10,396 nucleotides of DNA from Candidatus Melainabacteria bacterium (GTDB lineage Bacteria > Cyanobacteriota > Vampirovibrionia > 2-02-FULL-35-15): the NCBI GenBank assembly GCA_023250175.1, contig JAHFBD010000065.1:1-10396 (forward strand). Direction: 5' to 3'. The notes under the pieces were generated by a model. The model had not been told where the DNA came from. It saw only the letters and a list, made by a program, of their open reading frames with translations, and searched no databases. Shown piece after piece: positions 1 to 6,622 of this stretch. Position 1 is the stretch's first letter. Each line of letters starts with the position of its first letter. The position numbers and the translations under genes are program-made.

Positions 1-260
1 CCAACTAAATCAGATGGTAGTAAATCTGGAGTAAATTGTACTCTTTTAAAATGAAGATCTAAAACGTCAGCAAATGTTTTTAAAATAAGGGTTTTAGCTA
101 ATCCAGGCGGACCTTCAAGTAAAATATGCCCACCAGCTAAAATTCCAAGAATTATACGCTCAAGTATATAATCCTGCCCAACGATAATCTTTTTTACTTC
201 ATATAGTGCAGATTCAATTCTCTTAGCAGCTTCTTTGTATTCAGGTTTTATATCGGGCAT
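1..260 (-). CDS. MoxR-family AAA+ ATPase, N-terminal part (runs off left edge)
   Basis: Only the first 86 codons are present. The reading frame continues past the left edge. MoxR ATPases are AAA+ chaperone-like proteins that usually help mature or activate partner proteins, often encoded next to DUF58 or von Willebrand factor A proteins. Visible here: an N-terminal helical lead-in ending in IVGQD (about residues 26-30), a Walker A motif GPPGLAKT (residues 50-57), and the family-typical QFTPDLLPSDLVG stretch at the edge. Walker B, sensor and arginine-finger regions lie outside the window. The ATG at 258-260 is the natural start by family alignment, but no Shine-Dalgarno sequence precedes it. 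It follows the 207-residue gene by 19 bases on the same strand, so co-transcription is likely. Family assignment is secure; its partner is unknown. Confidence 0.93.
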   Translation of the reverse strand, partial: MPDIKPEYKEAAKRIESALYEVKKIIVGQDYILERIILGILAGGHILLEGPPGLAKTLILKTFADVLDLHFKRVQFTPDLLPSDLV

Positions 261-279
261 GAGTAATATTATAATCTAT

Positions 280-903
280 TTACGCAACCTTATTTCTAAT
301 CAGCTCCCAGTAATCAGGACTATTATAAATTCTATCTCTTAAAATCCCTTCAGCAAAATAGTCTTCGGTTTCTAACCGAACCATGTAACCTTCATTGTCT
401 TCATAAAGACTGACATAGCTTTGCTTGCCTGTATTGTTTTCGATAAATGGTATCTTAGCTGCTTTTATAAAGCCTATCTCTTCACCTCTTAATTCTTCAT
501 CTGAAGGTAATCCAAGTGATTTTATGTAAAAATCTTCGTCTTGAATATCTAGTTCTGGGTTATTGGCTTTATTAAGCGGTAAGTCTTCTTTAGATACAAA
601 TGTATTAGGTAATAAAAAATTCCCTCTAAGCAAATAATGTCTTTCATGTGTTAGTTTCCCAGTAGGAATAAATAATTTTTTATCATTATAATATCCTCTG
701 CAGCTATCTAAACAATTAAGCTCAGTATTACCTTCTACTGCATAGCGAGTATCACCACCTAAACTATCAACCTGAAATCGTGGTAAGTCAGAATATTTAA
801 AGTCAATGTTTTTCACTTTGTTACCTTGTTTTAGTAAAGGTAGTCCTAGAAAGGACGACAAAGCTGGTGTAATGCTCTTGATATTAAAAACTTTAAATGA
901 CAT
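280..903 (-). CDS. Hypothetical protein, 207 residues, no recognised family
   Basis: I do not recognise this protein. It is 207 residues, mostly hydrophilic, with no clear transmembrane segment; a short hydrophobic patch near residues 10-24 (ALSSFLGLPLL) is too weak to call a signal peptide. There is a CxxxC pair (Cys64, Cys68). The C-terminal half is acidic, rich in Glu, Asp and Tyr. Composition and codon use resemble the neighbours, which supports a real gene, and no competing frame is as long. The start at 903 has no evident Shine-Dalgarno sequence. It lies between dnaJ (133-base gap upstream) and the MoxR gene (19-base gap downstream), so it may share a transcript with moxR. That context is not enough to assign a function. 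Confidence 0.75.
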   Translation of the reverse strand: MSFKVFNIKSITPALSSFLGLPLLKQGNKVKNIDFKYSDLPRFQVDSLGGDTRYAVEGNTELNCLDSCRGYYNDKKLFIPTGKLTHERHYLLRGNFLLPNTFVSKEDLPLNKANNPELDIQDEDFYIKSLGLPSDEELRGEEIGFIKAAKIPFIENNTGKQSYVSLYEDNEGYMVRLETEDYFAEGILRDRIYNSPDYWELIRNKVA

Positions 904-1036
904 AGTGTTTTACTTTATCAGATCTATCTTTTAAAAAGTAATTTGTTAGCTTTTCTTTATAATGTTAAAAATAAAATAATATTTTTTTACATTGTTAATG
1001 ATTAATTAACATTTGTCAGGTAGGTTAGATTATTTT
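904..1036. other. AT-rich intergenic region between dnaJ and the 207-residue gene
   Basis: This 133-base gap holds no open reading frame of note. It is very AT-rich, with several A or T runs. An inverted repeat occurs at 993-1011. On the minus strand a TATAAA-like element near 957-962 could be the -10 of a promoter for the downstream gene, but I see no convincing -35. No GC-rich terminator hairpin follows dnaJ, so read-through from the operon is possible. Confidence 0.5.
993..1011. repeat. Inverted repeat TGTTAAT-5-ATTAACA
   Basis: Two perfect 7-base arms (993-999 and 1005-1011) flank a 5-base spacer. The site is in the gap upstream of the 207-residue gene. The symmetry and size would suit a dimeric repressor, but the sequence is all A/T apart from one G or C per arm, so a chance palindrome is quite possible. 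It is too weak and lacks the U-tract to serve as an intrinsic terminator. Confidence 0.4.
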
Positions 1037-2131
1037 TTAGTTAAAAAACCCAAACTTTTTTTTCCCTTTATCCTCTTGAAATAATGCTAATTGCTCAAAT
1101 ATTTTCTTTTCTTCAGCTGATAGTTTAGTTGGTGTTTCAACAATGATTTCTATAAGCTGATCTCCACGCCTAGCCATATTGTTTATTTTTGGTACTCCTA
1201 AACCAGGTATTTTAAGAACAGTTCCTGTTTGTACACCAGTAGGTATTTGTAAAGTTTTTTCACCATCTACAGTGGCTACTTTTATATTTCCGCCAAGAGC
1301 AGCTTGACTAAATGAAATTTTTTCTTGAGTAACGATATCTTGTCCATTTCTTGAAAATAACTCATGCTCTTTTATATTGACTACAACATACAAGTCTCCT
1401 GGTGGGCCACCTTTTCTCCCAGGTTCTCCCTTGCCACCCCAGCGTAATCTTGAGCTATCATCAACACCACAAGGGACTTTGACATCGATTGTTCTTTTCA
1501 CTCGCTTTTGTCCTTTTCCATTACACTCGATACAAGGGTTTTGTATTGTCTTTCCACTGCCATTACAGCTAGGACAAGTGGTTATTTGTGTCACATGCCC
1601 GAAGAAAGACTCGGCAACTCTTTTTACTTCCCCCATACCATTACAGGTTTTGCATGTTTTTAATTGTGTACCAGGCTTAGCTCCTGTTCCTTTACAAGAA
1701 CCGCAGTCTTCAAGTGGCTGAATTGTAATTTGTTTTTCACATCCTTTTATTGCTTCTAAAAAACTAATTGCAAGCTCATACCTTATATCTGCCCCACGCT
1801 CTGGGCCGCTAGAACGTCGGGTTTTTGTTGCCCCACCAAAAAATTGACTAAAGATATCACTTAAATCACCAAAGCCAAAATCAAAGGATTCCGAATCACC
1901 AAAAGCATTTCTAAGACCATTTAATCCATACTGGTCATAAACAGATCTTTTTTCTGGATCACTTAAAATTTCATAGGCTTGATTTAGTTCTTTAAAGAGT
2001 TCTTCATTTCCTGTTTCTTTATTATCAGGATGATATTTTCTAGCTTGTTGCCTAAAAGCTTTTTTTACTTCGTCTTCAGAAGCATCGCGACTTACACCCA
2101 GTATTTCATATAGATCTTTTGTTTGTGACAT
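1037..2131 (-). CDS. dnaJ: Chaperone protein DnaJ (Hsp40)
   Basis: Type I DnaJ co-chaperone, which delivers unfolded clients to DnaK and stimulates its ATPase in the cytoplasm. Domains in order: J-domain (residues about 5-70) with the essential HPD at 34-36; a Gly/Phe-rich linker (about 75-100); a zinc domain with four CxxCxGxG repeats at 143-150, 160-167, 186-193 and 200-207, all eight Cys present; then the client-binding C-terminal domains. At 364 residues it is of normal length (E. coli about 376). It is last in the ubiD-PAP2-pmbA-pyrF-dnaJ block, 19 bases after pyrF. dnaK and grpE are not in the window, so this is a detached dnaJ rather than the usual dnaK-dnaJ arrangement. It could be the main DnaJ or a paralogue. 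The start is fixed by homology, since the only Shine-Dalgarno-like AAGG lies too far upstream. Confidence 0.97.
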   Translation of the reverse strand: MSQTKDLYEILGVSRDASEDEVKKAFRQQARKYHPDNKETGNEELFKELNQAYEILSDPEKRSVYDQYGLNGLRNAFGDSESFDFGFGDLSDIFSQFFGGATKTRRSSGPERGADIRYELAISFLEAIKGCEKQITIQPLEDCGSCKGTGAKPGTQLKTCKTCNGMGEVKRVAESFFGHVTQITTCPSCNGSGKTIQNPCIECNGKGQKRVKRTIDVKVPCGVDDSSRLRWGGKGEPGRKGGPPGDLYVVVNIKEHELFSRNGQDIVTQEKISFSQAALGGNIKVATVDGEKTLQIPTGVQTGTVLKIPGLGVPKINNMARRGDQLIEIIVETPTKLSAEEKKIFEQLALFQEDKGKKKFGFFN

Positions 2132-2150
2132 GATATTTGTATTATACCTT

Positions 2151-2906
2151 TTATACCTTGGTGCAAACTTCCTCTATCTCTTCTAGTATTTTTTTTGCAG
2201 CATCTTTAGGATTTTTTGCTCCAGTAATAGGTCTTCCTACTACAATATGTGTAGAACCATTTGTAATAGCATCTTTTGGAGTGGCGGTTCTTTGTTGGTC
2301 ATTTTTATTTGCCCATAGAGGTCTTACGCCGGGAGTAACAATTAAAAACTCTTTATTTGCTTTATCTTTTAATTGTGAAACCAGTTTAGCTTCATTTGGA
2401 GAACAAATAATGCCATCCAGATTATTTTGTAGTGCAAGAGTAGCAAGATGTAAAACATATTCGTTGATTTGGGCTTGAATCTTTAAATCATTTTCTAATA
2501 TTTCATTTGTAATGCTTGTTAGAACAGTTACACCAAGCAGCTTAGGTGGTTGTAAATTATATTTTTGAGCGGCATCTACTAAAGCTTGTTTAGATTCATG
2601 TAACATCGTCGTTCCACCAGACATATAGACATTTATCATATCTACTCTGTGCTCTACCATATTTGATACAGCTTTACTGACCGTATTTGGTATATCTAAA
2701 AACTTTCCATCAAAGAAAACCTTGTTTTTAGCATCTTTAATTCTTTTAATAATTTTAGGACCAACACTTGTAAAAAGCTCTAGCCCTACTTTAAAGTAGC
2801 CAGTATATTCACTAAGATTTTCTATGAGTTTTATTGCTTCAGTTTCGTCTGAAGTATCAAGTGCAATTATTAAGCGCTCTTTTGCTCCTAAGTTTACTGT
2901 ACTCAT
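2151..2906 (-). CDS. pyrF: Orotidine 5'-phosphate decarboxylase
   Basis: Catalyses the last step of de novo UMP synthesis, OMP to UMP plus CO2, in the cytoplasm. The 251-residue TIM-barrel protein shows the signatures of the bacterial (E. coli-type) enzyme. These are ALDTSD with Asp17 near the N-terminus, FKVGLEL with Lys39, the catalytic Asp-x-Lys-x-x-Asp array at Asp66, Lys68 and Asp71 in DGKFLDIPNT, and TPGVRP (191-196) followed by QQR (204-206). The phosphate-binding VVGRPIT (222-228) is at the C-terminus. It starts 3 bases after the pmbA stop. An AGGAG inside the end of pmbA, about 11 bases before the ATG, can serve as ribosome-binding site, which suggests translational coupling. No other pyrimidine genes are visible. 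Confidence 0.96.
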   Translation of the reverse strand: MSTVNLGAKERLIIALDTSDETEAIKLIENLSEYTGYFKVGLELFTSVGPKIIKRIKDAKNKVFFDGKFLDIPNTVSKAVSNMVEHRVDMINVYMSGGTTMLHESKQALVDAAQKYNLQPPKLLGVTVLTSITNEILENDLKIQAQINEYVLHLATLALQNNLDGIICSPNEAKLVSQLKDKANKEFLIVTPGVRPLWANKNDQQRTATPKDAITNGSTHIVVGRPITGAKNPKDAAKKILEEIEEVCTKV

Positions 2907-2909
2907 ATC

Positions 2910-4244
2910 TTAGTATTCTCCTGCTACGGTCATCCCATCAATTAAAAATGCTGGTAATAAACTACTCCCCCCTACCCATTCTTGTATCCCAGATATTTCT
3001 TTTATGTCTTTTAATACCTCAAAAATATTTCCTGCAATCATGCAGTTTTTAATTCTACCTTTAATCTCTCCATTCTCAATTTTAAAACCAAGTTCAATTC
3101 CGGTACTGAACTCTCCTGCCAAAACGTTAGACTGCCCAGCACCCAAAAGTTCATCTACTAAAATACCTTCTTTAATATCTTTTACCATATCCTTGTAATG
3201 ATTATTTTTACTACCACCAGTAACTATAAGTGAGGTTAACATAGGAGTATGTACACCAGATAAACCAGGTTTGAATCCATTGCCACTAGATGTTTGTTGT
3301 GGAACACATCGACTGCCTGATGACATATCAAAATAAAAAGAGTTAATTGTACCGTTTTTTATTAAAACTTTTTTCTGGGTTTGCATACCCTCATCATCAA
3401 AACCAGCTTTTTTTGTACCAATAGTAGGATCTTCATTCAAAGTAAGCTTTGAGTCAAATAATAATTCTCCTAATTTGTTAATGAGGGGGGAAATCTTTTG
3501 TTCAATAGCTTTTCCATTTAACATAACAGAGAGAATATAAACAAAAATGCTTTTCACTGCTTTTGGTGTAAAGATGACAGGATATTTTTTTGTTTGAAGA
3601 GAGACATTTTGTTTTGAATAGTTAAGTTTTTCTAAAACAGAAGCTATAATCTTTTTTTCATCCGGGAAATTTTCTAAATCACTTTTACTTTCATATACTC
3701 CTAAAAAGTCTTCGCCACGAACTAAATTTGCATAAAAACCAGCTGAATATATTGATTTTGTTCTTATGCCACATACCCCATAAGAATTTAAGTAATTAGT
3801 TTCTCCAATGCTTAAATCAAATCCACCGCTTATCAATAAATCAGGATGAAATGTTTTTAGAGATTCTATTGCAGCTGTACCGCGTTCTACTAAATCTTCC
3901 AGTGGTAATATAGAATTGGTAGTTGTAGAAGAATGATTTATTTTTTCCTGTGTTAGTTCAAAAGTAGCTTTTGGTCCAAACTCGCTAGCCTCAATAGCAG
4001 CTTTAACAATGCTTTCAAGAGCATCAGGATCTGTACTGCTTGCAGTGCCTAGTTTATTGTTTTTTATTAATCTAATGGATATACCACAGCCTTGGTTGCT
4101 TTGAAGATTTTTTAACTTATTGTTTTCAAAATTAATAGGATCTTCTGTATATGACATTTGTAGGACTTCGGCTTCTTTAGCACCATTGAGCTTAGCCAAG
4201 TCTAGTATTTTTTCAAGTTTTGAAAGCTTTGTTTCCGTTTTCAT
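2910..4244 (-). CDS. pmbA: TldE/PmbA family protein (TldD/TldE peptidase subunit)
   Basis: Member of the TldD/PmbA (peptidase U62) family. In E. coli, TldD and TldE form a complex that processes small peptides such as microcin B17 and degrades CcdA; TldD carries the metal site and TldE is the non-catalytic partner. The 444-residue protein has the N-terminal GISIRLIKNNKLGTASS region (54-70), the GFDDEG motif (281-286), and the conserved C-terminal glycine-rich blocks (GNGFKPGLSG about 321-330, VLAGEFSTGIELGF about 374-387, WVGGSSLLPAFLIDGM about 423-438). No HExxxH zinc motif is present, so I assign it to the TldE/PmbA branch, not TldD. An AAGGA that overlaps the stop of the preceding gene, about 6 bases before the ATG, is a good ribosome-binding site. 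No tldD partner is in the window. Confidence 0.93.
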   Translation of the reverse strand: MKTETKLSKLEKILDLAKLNGAKEAEVLQMSYTEDPINFENNKLKNLQSNQGCGISIRLIKNNKLGTASSTDPDALESIVKAAIEASEFGPKATFELTQEKINHSSTTTNSILPLEDLVERGTAAIESLKTFHPDLLISGGFDLSIGETNYLNSYGVCGIRTKSIYSAGFYANLVRGEDFLGVYESKSDLENFPDEKKIIASVLEKLNYSKQNVSLQTKKYPVIFTPKAVKSIFVYILSVMLNGKAIEQKISPLINKLGELLFDSKLTLNEDPTIGTKKAGFDDEGMQTQKKVLIKNGTINSFYFDMSSGSRCVPQQTSSGNGFKPGLSGVHTPMLTSLIVTGGSKNNHYKDMVKDIKEGILVDELLGAGQSNVLAGEFSTGIELGFKIENGEIKGRIKNCMIAGNIFEVLKDIKEISGIQEWVGGSSLLPAFLIDGMTVAGEY

Positions 4245-4253
4245 ATTTTTTCC

Positions 4254-4919
4254 TTATATTTGACCCACAATAAAAAAGAAATAAAACCAGATGGAAATAT
4301 TTAAACAAAAAATCCCCATAAAAACACCACCTAATACATCCGTAAAGTAATGGTGATTTAAATAAATTCTCGACATAATAACTGAATATGAAATAACTAG
4401 GGCTATAAGATACCAGGGAATAAATGCTACAAAATTCTGTAAAATCACAGCACTAAAAAAATATATGGGTAGGCTTGCCATTACATGTCCGCTTGGAAAG
4501 CAATAACTGAGCCTTTTTTTTGAACTATTTGCAGTAAAGTTTGGTCTTTCTCGCTTAAATATTAATTTCATTACTCTGTTTAAACCCCAAGAGAATATAA
4601 GAACAAATAATATTGGAAAGACCTCGTTAGTCGTATGCCGGGTTAGGAAAAAAATAAGAGCAAGTACTACAGAAAACAAAATATGAAAAATTGCATTTCC
4701 AAAGATTGCTAAGTCTTCAGAGTGTTTCTTTACAAAGTTTTCTTTCCCATCTTCAACCCACTTGAATACTTTCTCATCCATATCTTGCCAAAAAGTCTTT
4801 TTATAATTTAAGGATAGTAAAACAAACAATATTATTGATAAGACAATTGTAATTTGATCAGTTACAAGCCTTGCCACAAAGTGATTAAGTGAAGAAATTG
4901 GATGTGATAAAAAATACAT
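4254..4919 (-). CDS. PAP2-superfamily membrane phosphatase
   Basis: Integral membrane lipid-phosphate phosphatase of the PAP2 superfamily, acting at the outer face of the cytoplasmic membrane. All three catalytic motifs are intact: Kx6RP (Lys118 to Arg125-Pro126), PSGH (142-145), and SRx5Hx3D (Ser183-Arg184, His190, Asp194). Hydrophobic stretches suggest about five or six transmembrane segments (around 22-38, 72-92, 100-117, 147-161, 165-182 and 196-218). At 221 residues the length is typical. Possible substrates are undecaprenyl diphosphate, phosphatidic acid or another prenyl phosphate; sequence alone cannot decide. It starts 2 bases after the ubiD stop with no Shine-Dalgarno sequence, so it is probably translated by coupling. 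The neighbour suggests, but does not prove, a link to prenyl-lipid metabolism. Confidence 0.92.
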   Translation of the reverse strand: MYFLSHPISSLNHFVARLVTDQITIVLSIILFVLLSLNYKKTFWQDMDEKVFKWVEDGKENFVKKHSEDLAIFGNAIFHILFSVVLALIFFLTRHTTNEVFPILFVLIFSWGLNRVMKLIFKRERPNFTANSSKKRLSYCFPSGHVMASLPIYFFSAVILQNFVAFIPWYLIALVISYSVIMSRIYLNHHYFTDVLGGVFMGIFCLNISIWFYFFFIVGQI

Positions 4920-4921
4920 TT

Positions 4922-6508
4922 TTATATTTGCAATCCGTATTCATGCCATTTTTTTGATACAAGCTCTTTAGTCTCACGATCCATAACCATTTCATCAGGC
5001 CATTCACGAGTATATCCCTCTGATTTCCATTTACGTGTAGCATCTATTCCCATCTTGCCACTAATTGAAGAAACTGTTGATGCATGATCTAAGATATCAG
5101 TTGGTCCTTCGCTAAATACAGAATCACGCTTTGGATCTGTGTTAGCAAATACTCTAAATGCAACATCGGATAAGTTCTGCACGTTTATATCATCATCTAC
5201 AACAATAATATATTTAGTGAACATTAATTGTCCTATTCCCCAGATAGCACTCATCACTTTTTTTGCATGTGCTGGGTATTTTTTCTTTATGCTTATAATT
5301 GCACAGTTATGAAATACTCCTTCTAATGGAAGATTCATATCTACTATTTCGGGTAAAAAGATTTTAACTAATGGTAGAAAAATTTGTTCTGTAGCTTTTC
5401 CCATATAGCAATCTTCCATAGGAGGTTTTCCAACAATTATCGTTGAGTAAATAGGGTCCTTTCTATGGGTCATTGCTGTAATATGAAACTTTGGGAATAG
5501 AGCAGGCATGCTATAAAAGCCAGTGTGATCACCAAATGGACCTTCTACTGTAAGTTCATCTAAATCAACATAACCCTCAAGAACAATTTCACTTGTAGCT
5601 GGAACCTCCAAGTCTACTGTTTTGCACTTTACAAGTTCTACTGGTGAACCTCGTAAAAAACCTGCAAAAATAAATTCATCCAGTCCTGGTGGTAAAGGAG
5701 CTGAAGCTGCATACATAATAGTCGGATCACAACCAATTACAACAGCTACTTCCATTTTTCTTGAGGATTGAGAATTATTAGTAACACATTGGACACTGCT
5801 TTCTGTTCTATCAATCTCTTCACTGGTAAAGCCAGTAACTTCTTTACATAAAGTATTATGTGATTCTAAGTAGCTTTCTTTGTTTTCTACTCTTACTTTT
5901 TCTATATAATTTTGTGCTCCATCATGGTGTTTATGCCAATGCATACCAGTAGTATTATTGTTTAGTTTTTGAAGTCTGTACATTCCGACATTTCTAATTC
6001 CTGTTTTAGGATCTTTTGTAACTACTACAGTAAGAGTTATAAAAGGAGCAATATCTTTAGGCCAAGCAGTGATAATAGGTAGCTTATCTAACATAGGTTC
6101 GCTTGGGTTTGTAATCACTATTTCTTGACACAAAGCATTGGATATTAATTTTGGTGGGATTGAGGCTAATTCTAATAACTTGGGTAGCATTCCTAATTTG
6201 CCGAGAAAGTTGTCAGGAATTTTTTTATCGAGGAACTTTTCAATCCTTTGGGCAATCTCTTTAAATGAATTAACTCCAAGGGCAAGGTTCATTCTTTTAT
6301 AAGACCCTAAGGTATTAATTAATACTGGAATCTGATACCCATTTATGTTTTCAAAAAGCAGGGCTTTATTTTCTTCCTCTTTACCCTTAGAGATTCTGTT
6401 AGCTATTTCAGAGATTTCTAAGTAAGGGTTAACCGGAGCTTTAATTCTTTTTAGTTCATTAAGCTCTTCCAGTTTATTTAAGAATGTTCTAAGGTCTTTA
6501 AATGCCAT
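4922..6508 (-). CDS. ubiD: UbiD-family prenyl-FMN-dependent decarboxylase
   Basis: UbiD enzymes use prenylated FMN (made by UbiX) to decarboxylate aromatic acids, classically 4-hydroxy-3-polyprenylbenzoate in quinone synthesis. The match runs the whole length: AWPKDIAPFIT (148-158), RNVGMYR (172-178), MHWHKHHDGA (189-198), FAGFLRG (281-287), LEVPATSEIVLEGY (300-313) and EGPFGDHTG (322-330). By recalled E. coli UbiD numbering, Asn173 and Glu278 would hold the metal, and Asp327 would be the acid residue. At 528 residues it is longer than E. coli UbiD (497). The excess fits a hydrophilic insert of about 39 residues at roughly 206-250. It is the first gene of the five-gene operon. No ubiX is visible. 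A menaquinone-pathway or other aromatic substrate is possible, so the symbol names the family. The ATG has no Shine-Dalgarno sequence. Confidence 0.93.
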   Translation of the reverse strand: MAFKDLRTFLNKLEELNELKRIKAPVNPYLEISEIANRISKGKEEENKALLFENINGYQIPVLINTLGSYKRMNLALGVNSFKEIAQRIEKFLDKKIPDNFLGKLGMLPKLLELASIPPKLISNALCQEIVITNPSEPMLDKLPIITAWPKDIAPFITLTVVVTKDPKTGIRNVGMYRLQKLNNNTTGMHWHKHHDGAQNYIEKVRVENKESYLESHNTLCKEVTGFTSEEIDRTESSVQCVTNNSQSSRKMEVAVVIGCDPTIMYAASAPLPPGLDEFIFAGFLRGSPVELVKCKTVDLEVPATSEIVLEGYVDLDELTVEGPFGDHTGFYSMPALFPKFHITAMTHRKDPIYSTIIVGKPPMEDCYMGKATEQIFLPLVKIFLPEIVDMNLPLEGVFHNCAIISIKKKYPAHAKKVMSAIWGIGQLMFTKYIIVVDDDINVQNLSDVAFRVFANTDPKRDSVFSEGPTDILDHASTVSSISGKMGIDATRKWKSEGYTREWPDEMVMDRETKELVSKKWHEYGLQI

Positions 6509-6622
6509 GGCTTTATAAAACTATTATAAATTGGGGTATAAAGAATCTGGGAATTAGTTAAAATAAAAAAGAATAAATGCTACAATGCCTATTTGTATTA
6601 AATTAGAAAGAAATAATCAAGA
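6509..6622. promoter_or_regulatory. Divergent promoter region between ubiD and murA
   Basis: This 114-base AT-rich gap separates the divergent ubiD and murA starts and must hold promoters for both. The murA promoter is listed separately. Toward ubiD, a perfect TATAAT lies on the minus strand at 6523-6528, but its -35 region is poor. If it is used, the ubiD leader would be only about 8 bases, which agrees with the missing Shine-Dalgarno sequence. I see no clear operator palindrome. Confidence 0.55.
6558..6586 (+). promoter_or_regulatory. Probable sigma-70-type promoter of murA
   Basis: A TTAAAA -35-like element (6558-6563) is followed by a 17-base spacer and a TACAAT -10 (6581-6586) with an extended TG at 6578-6579. 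Transcription would start near 6593, giving a leader of about 30 bases before the murA ATG at 6623. The -10 and spacing are good and the -35 is modest. Confidence 0.55.

Noticed and set aside
1377..1721. 114-residue plus-strand ORF inside dnaJ
   Set aside because: It is antisense to the zinc-finger region of a clear dnaJ, and its Pro/Leu-rich sequence is the complement of the Gly/Cys repeats.
2137..2478. 113-residue plus-strand ORF over pyrF
   Set aside because: It is antisense to a complete pyrF with intact active site, with no ribosome-binding site or recognisable domain.
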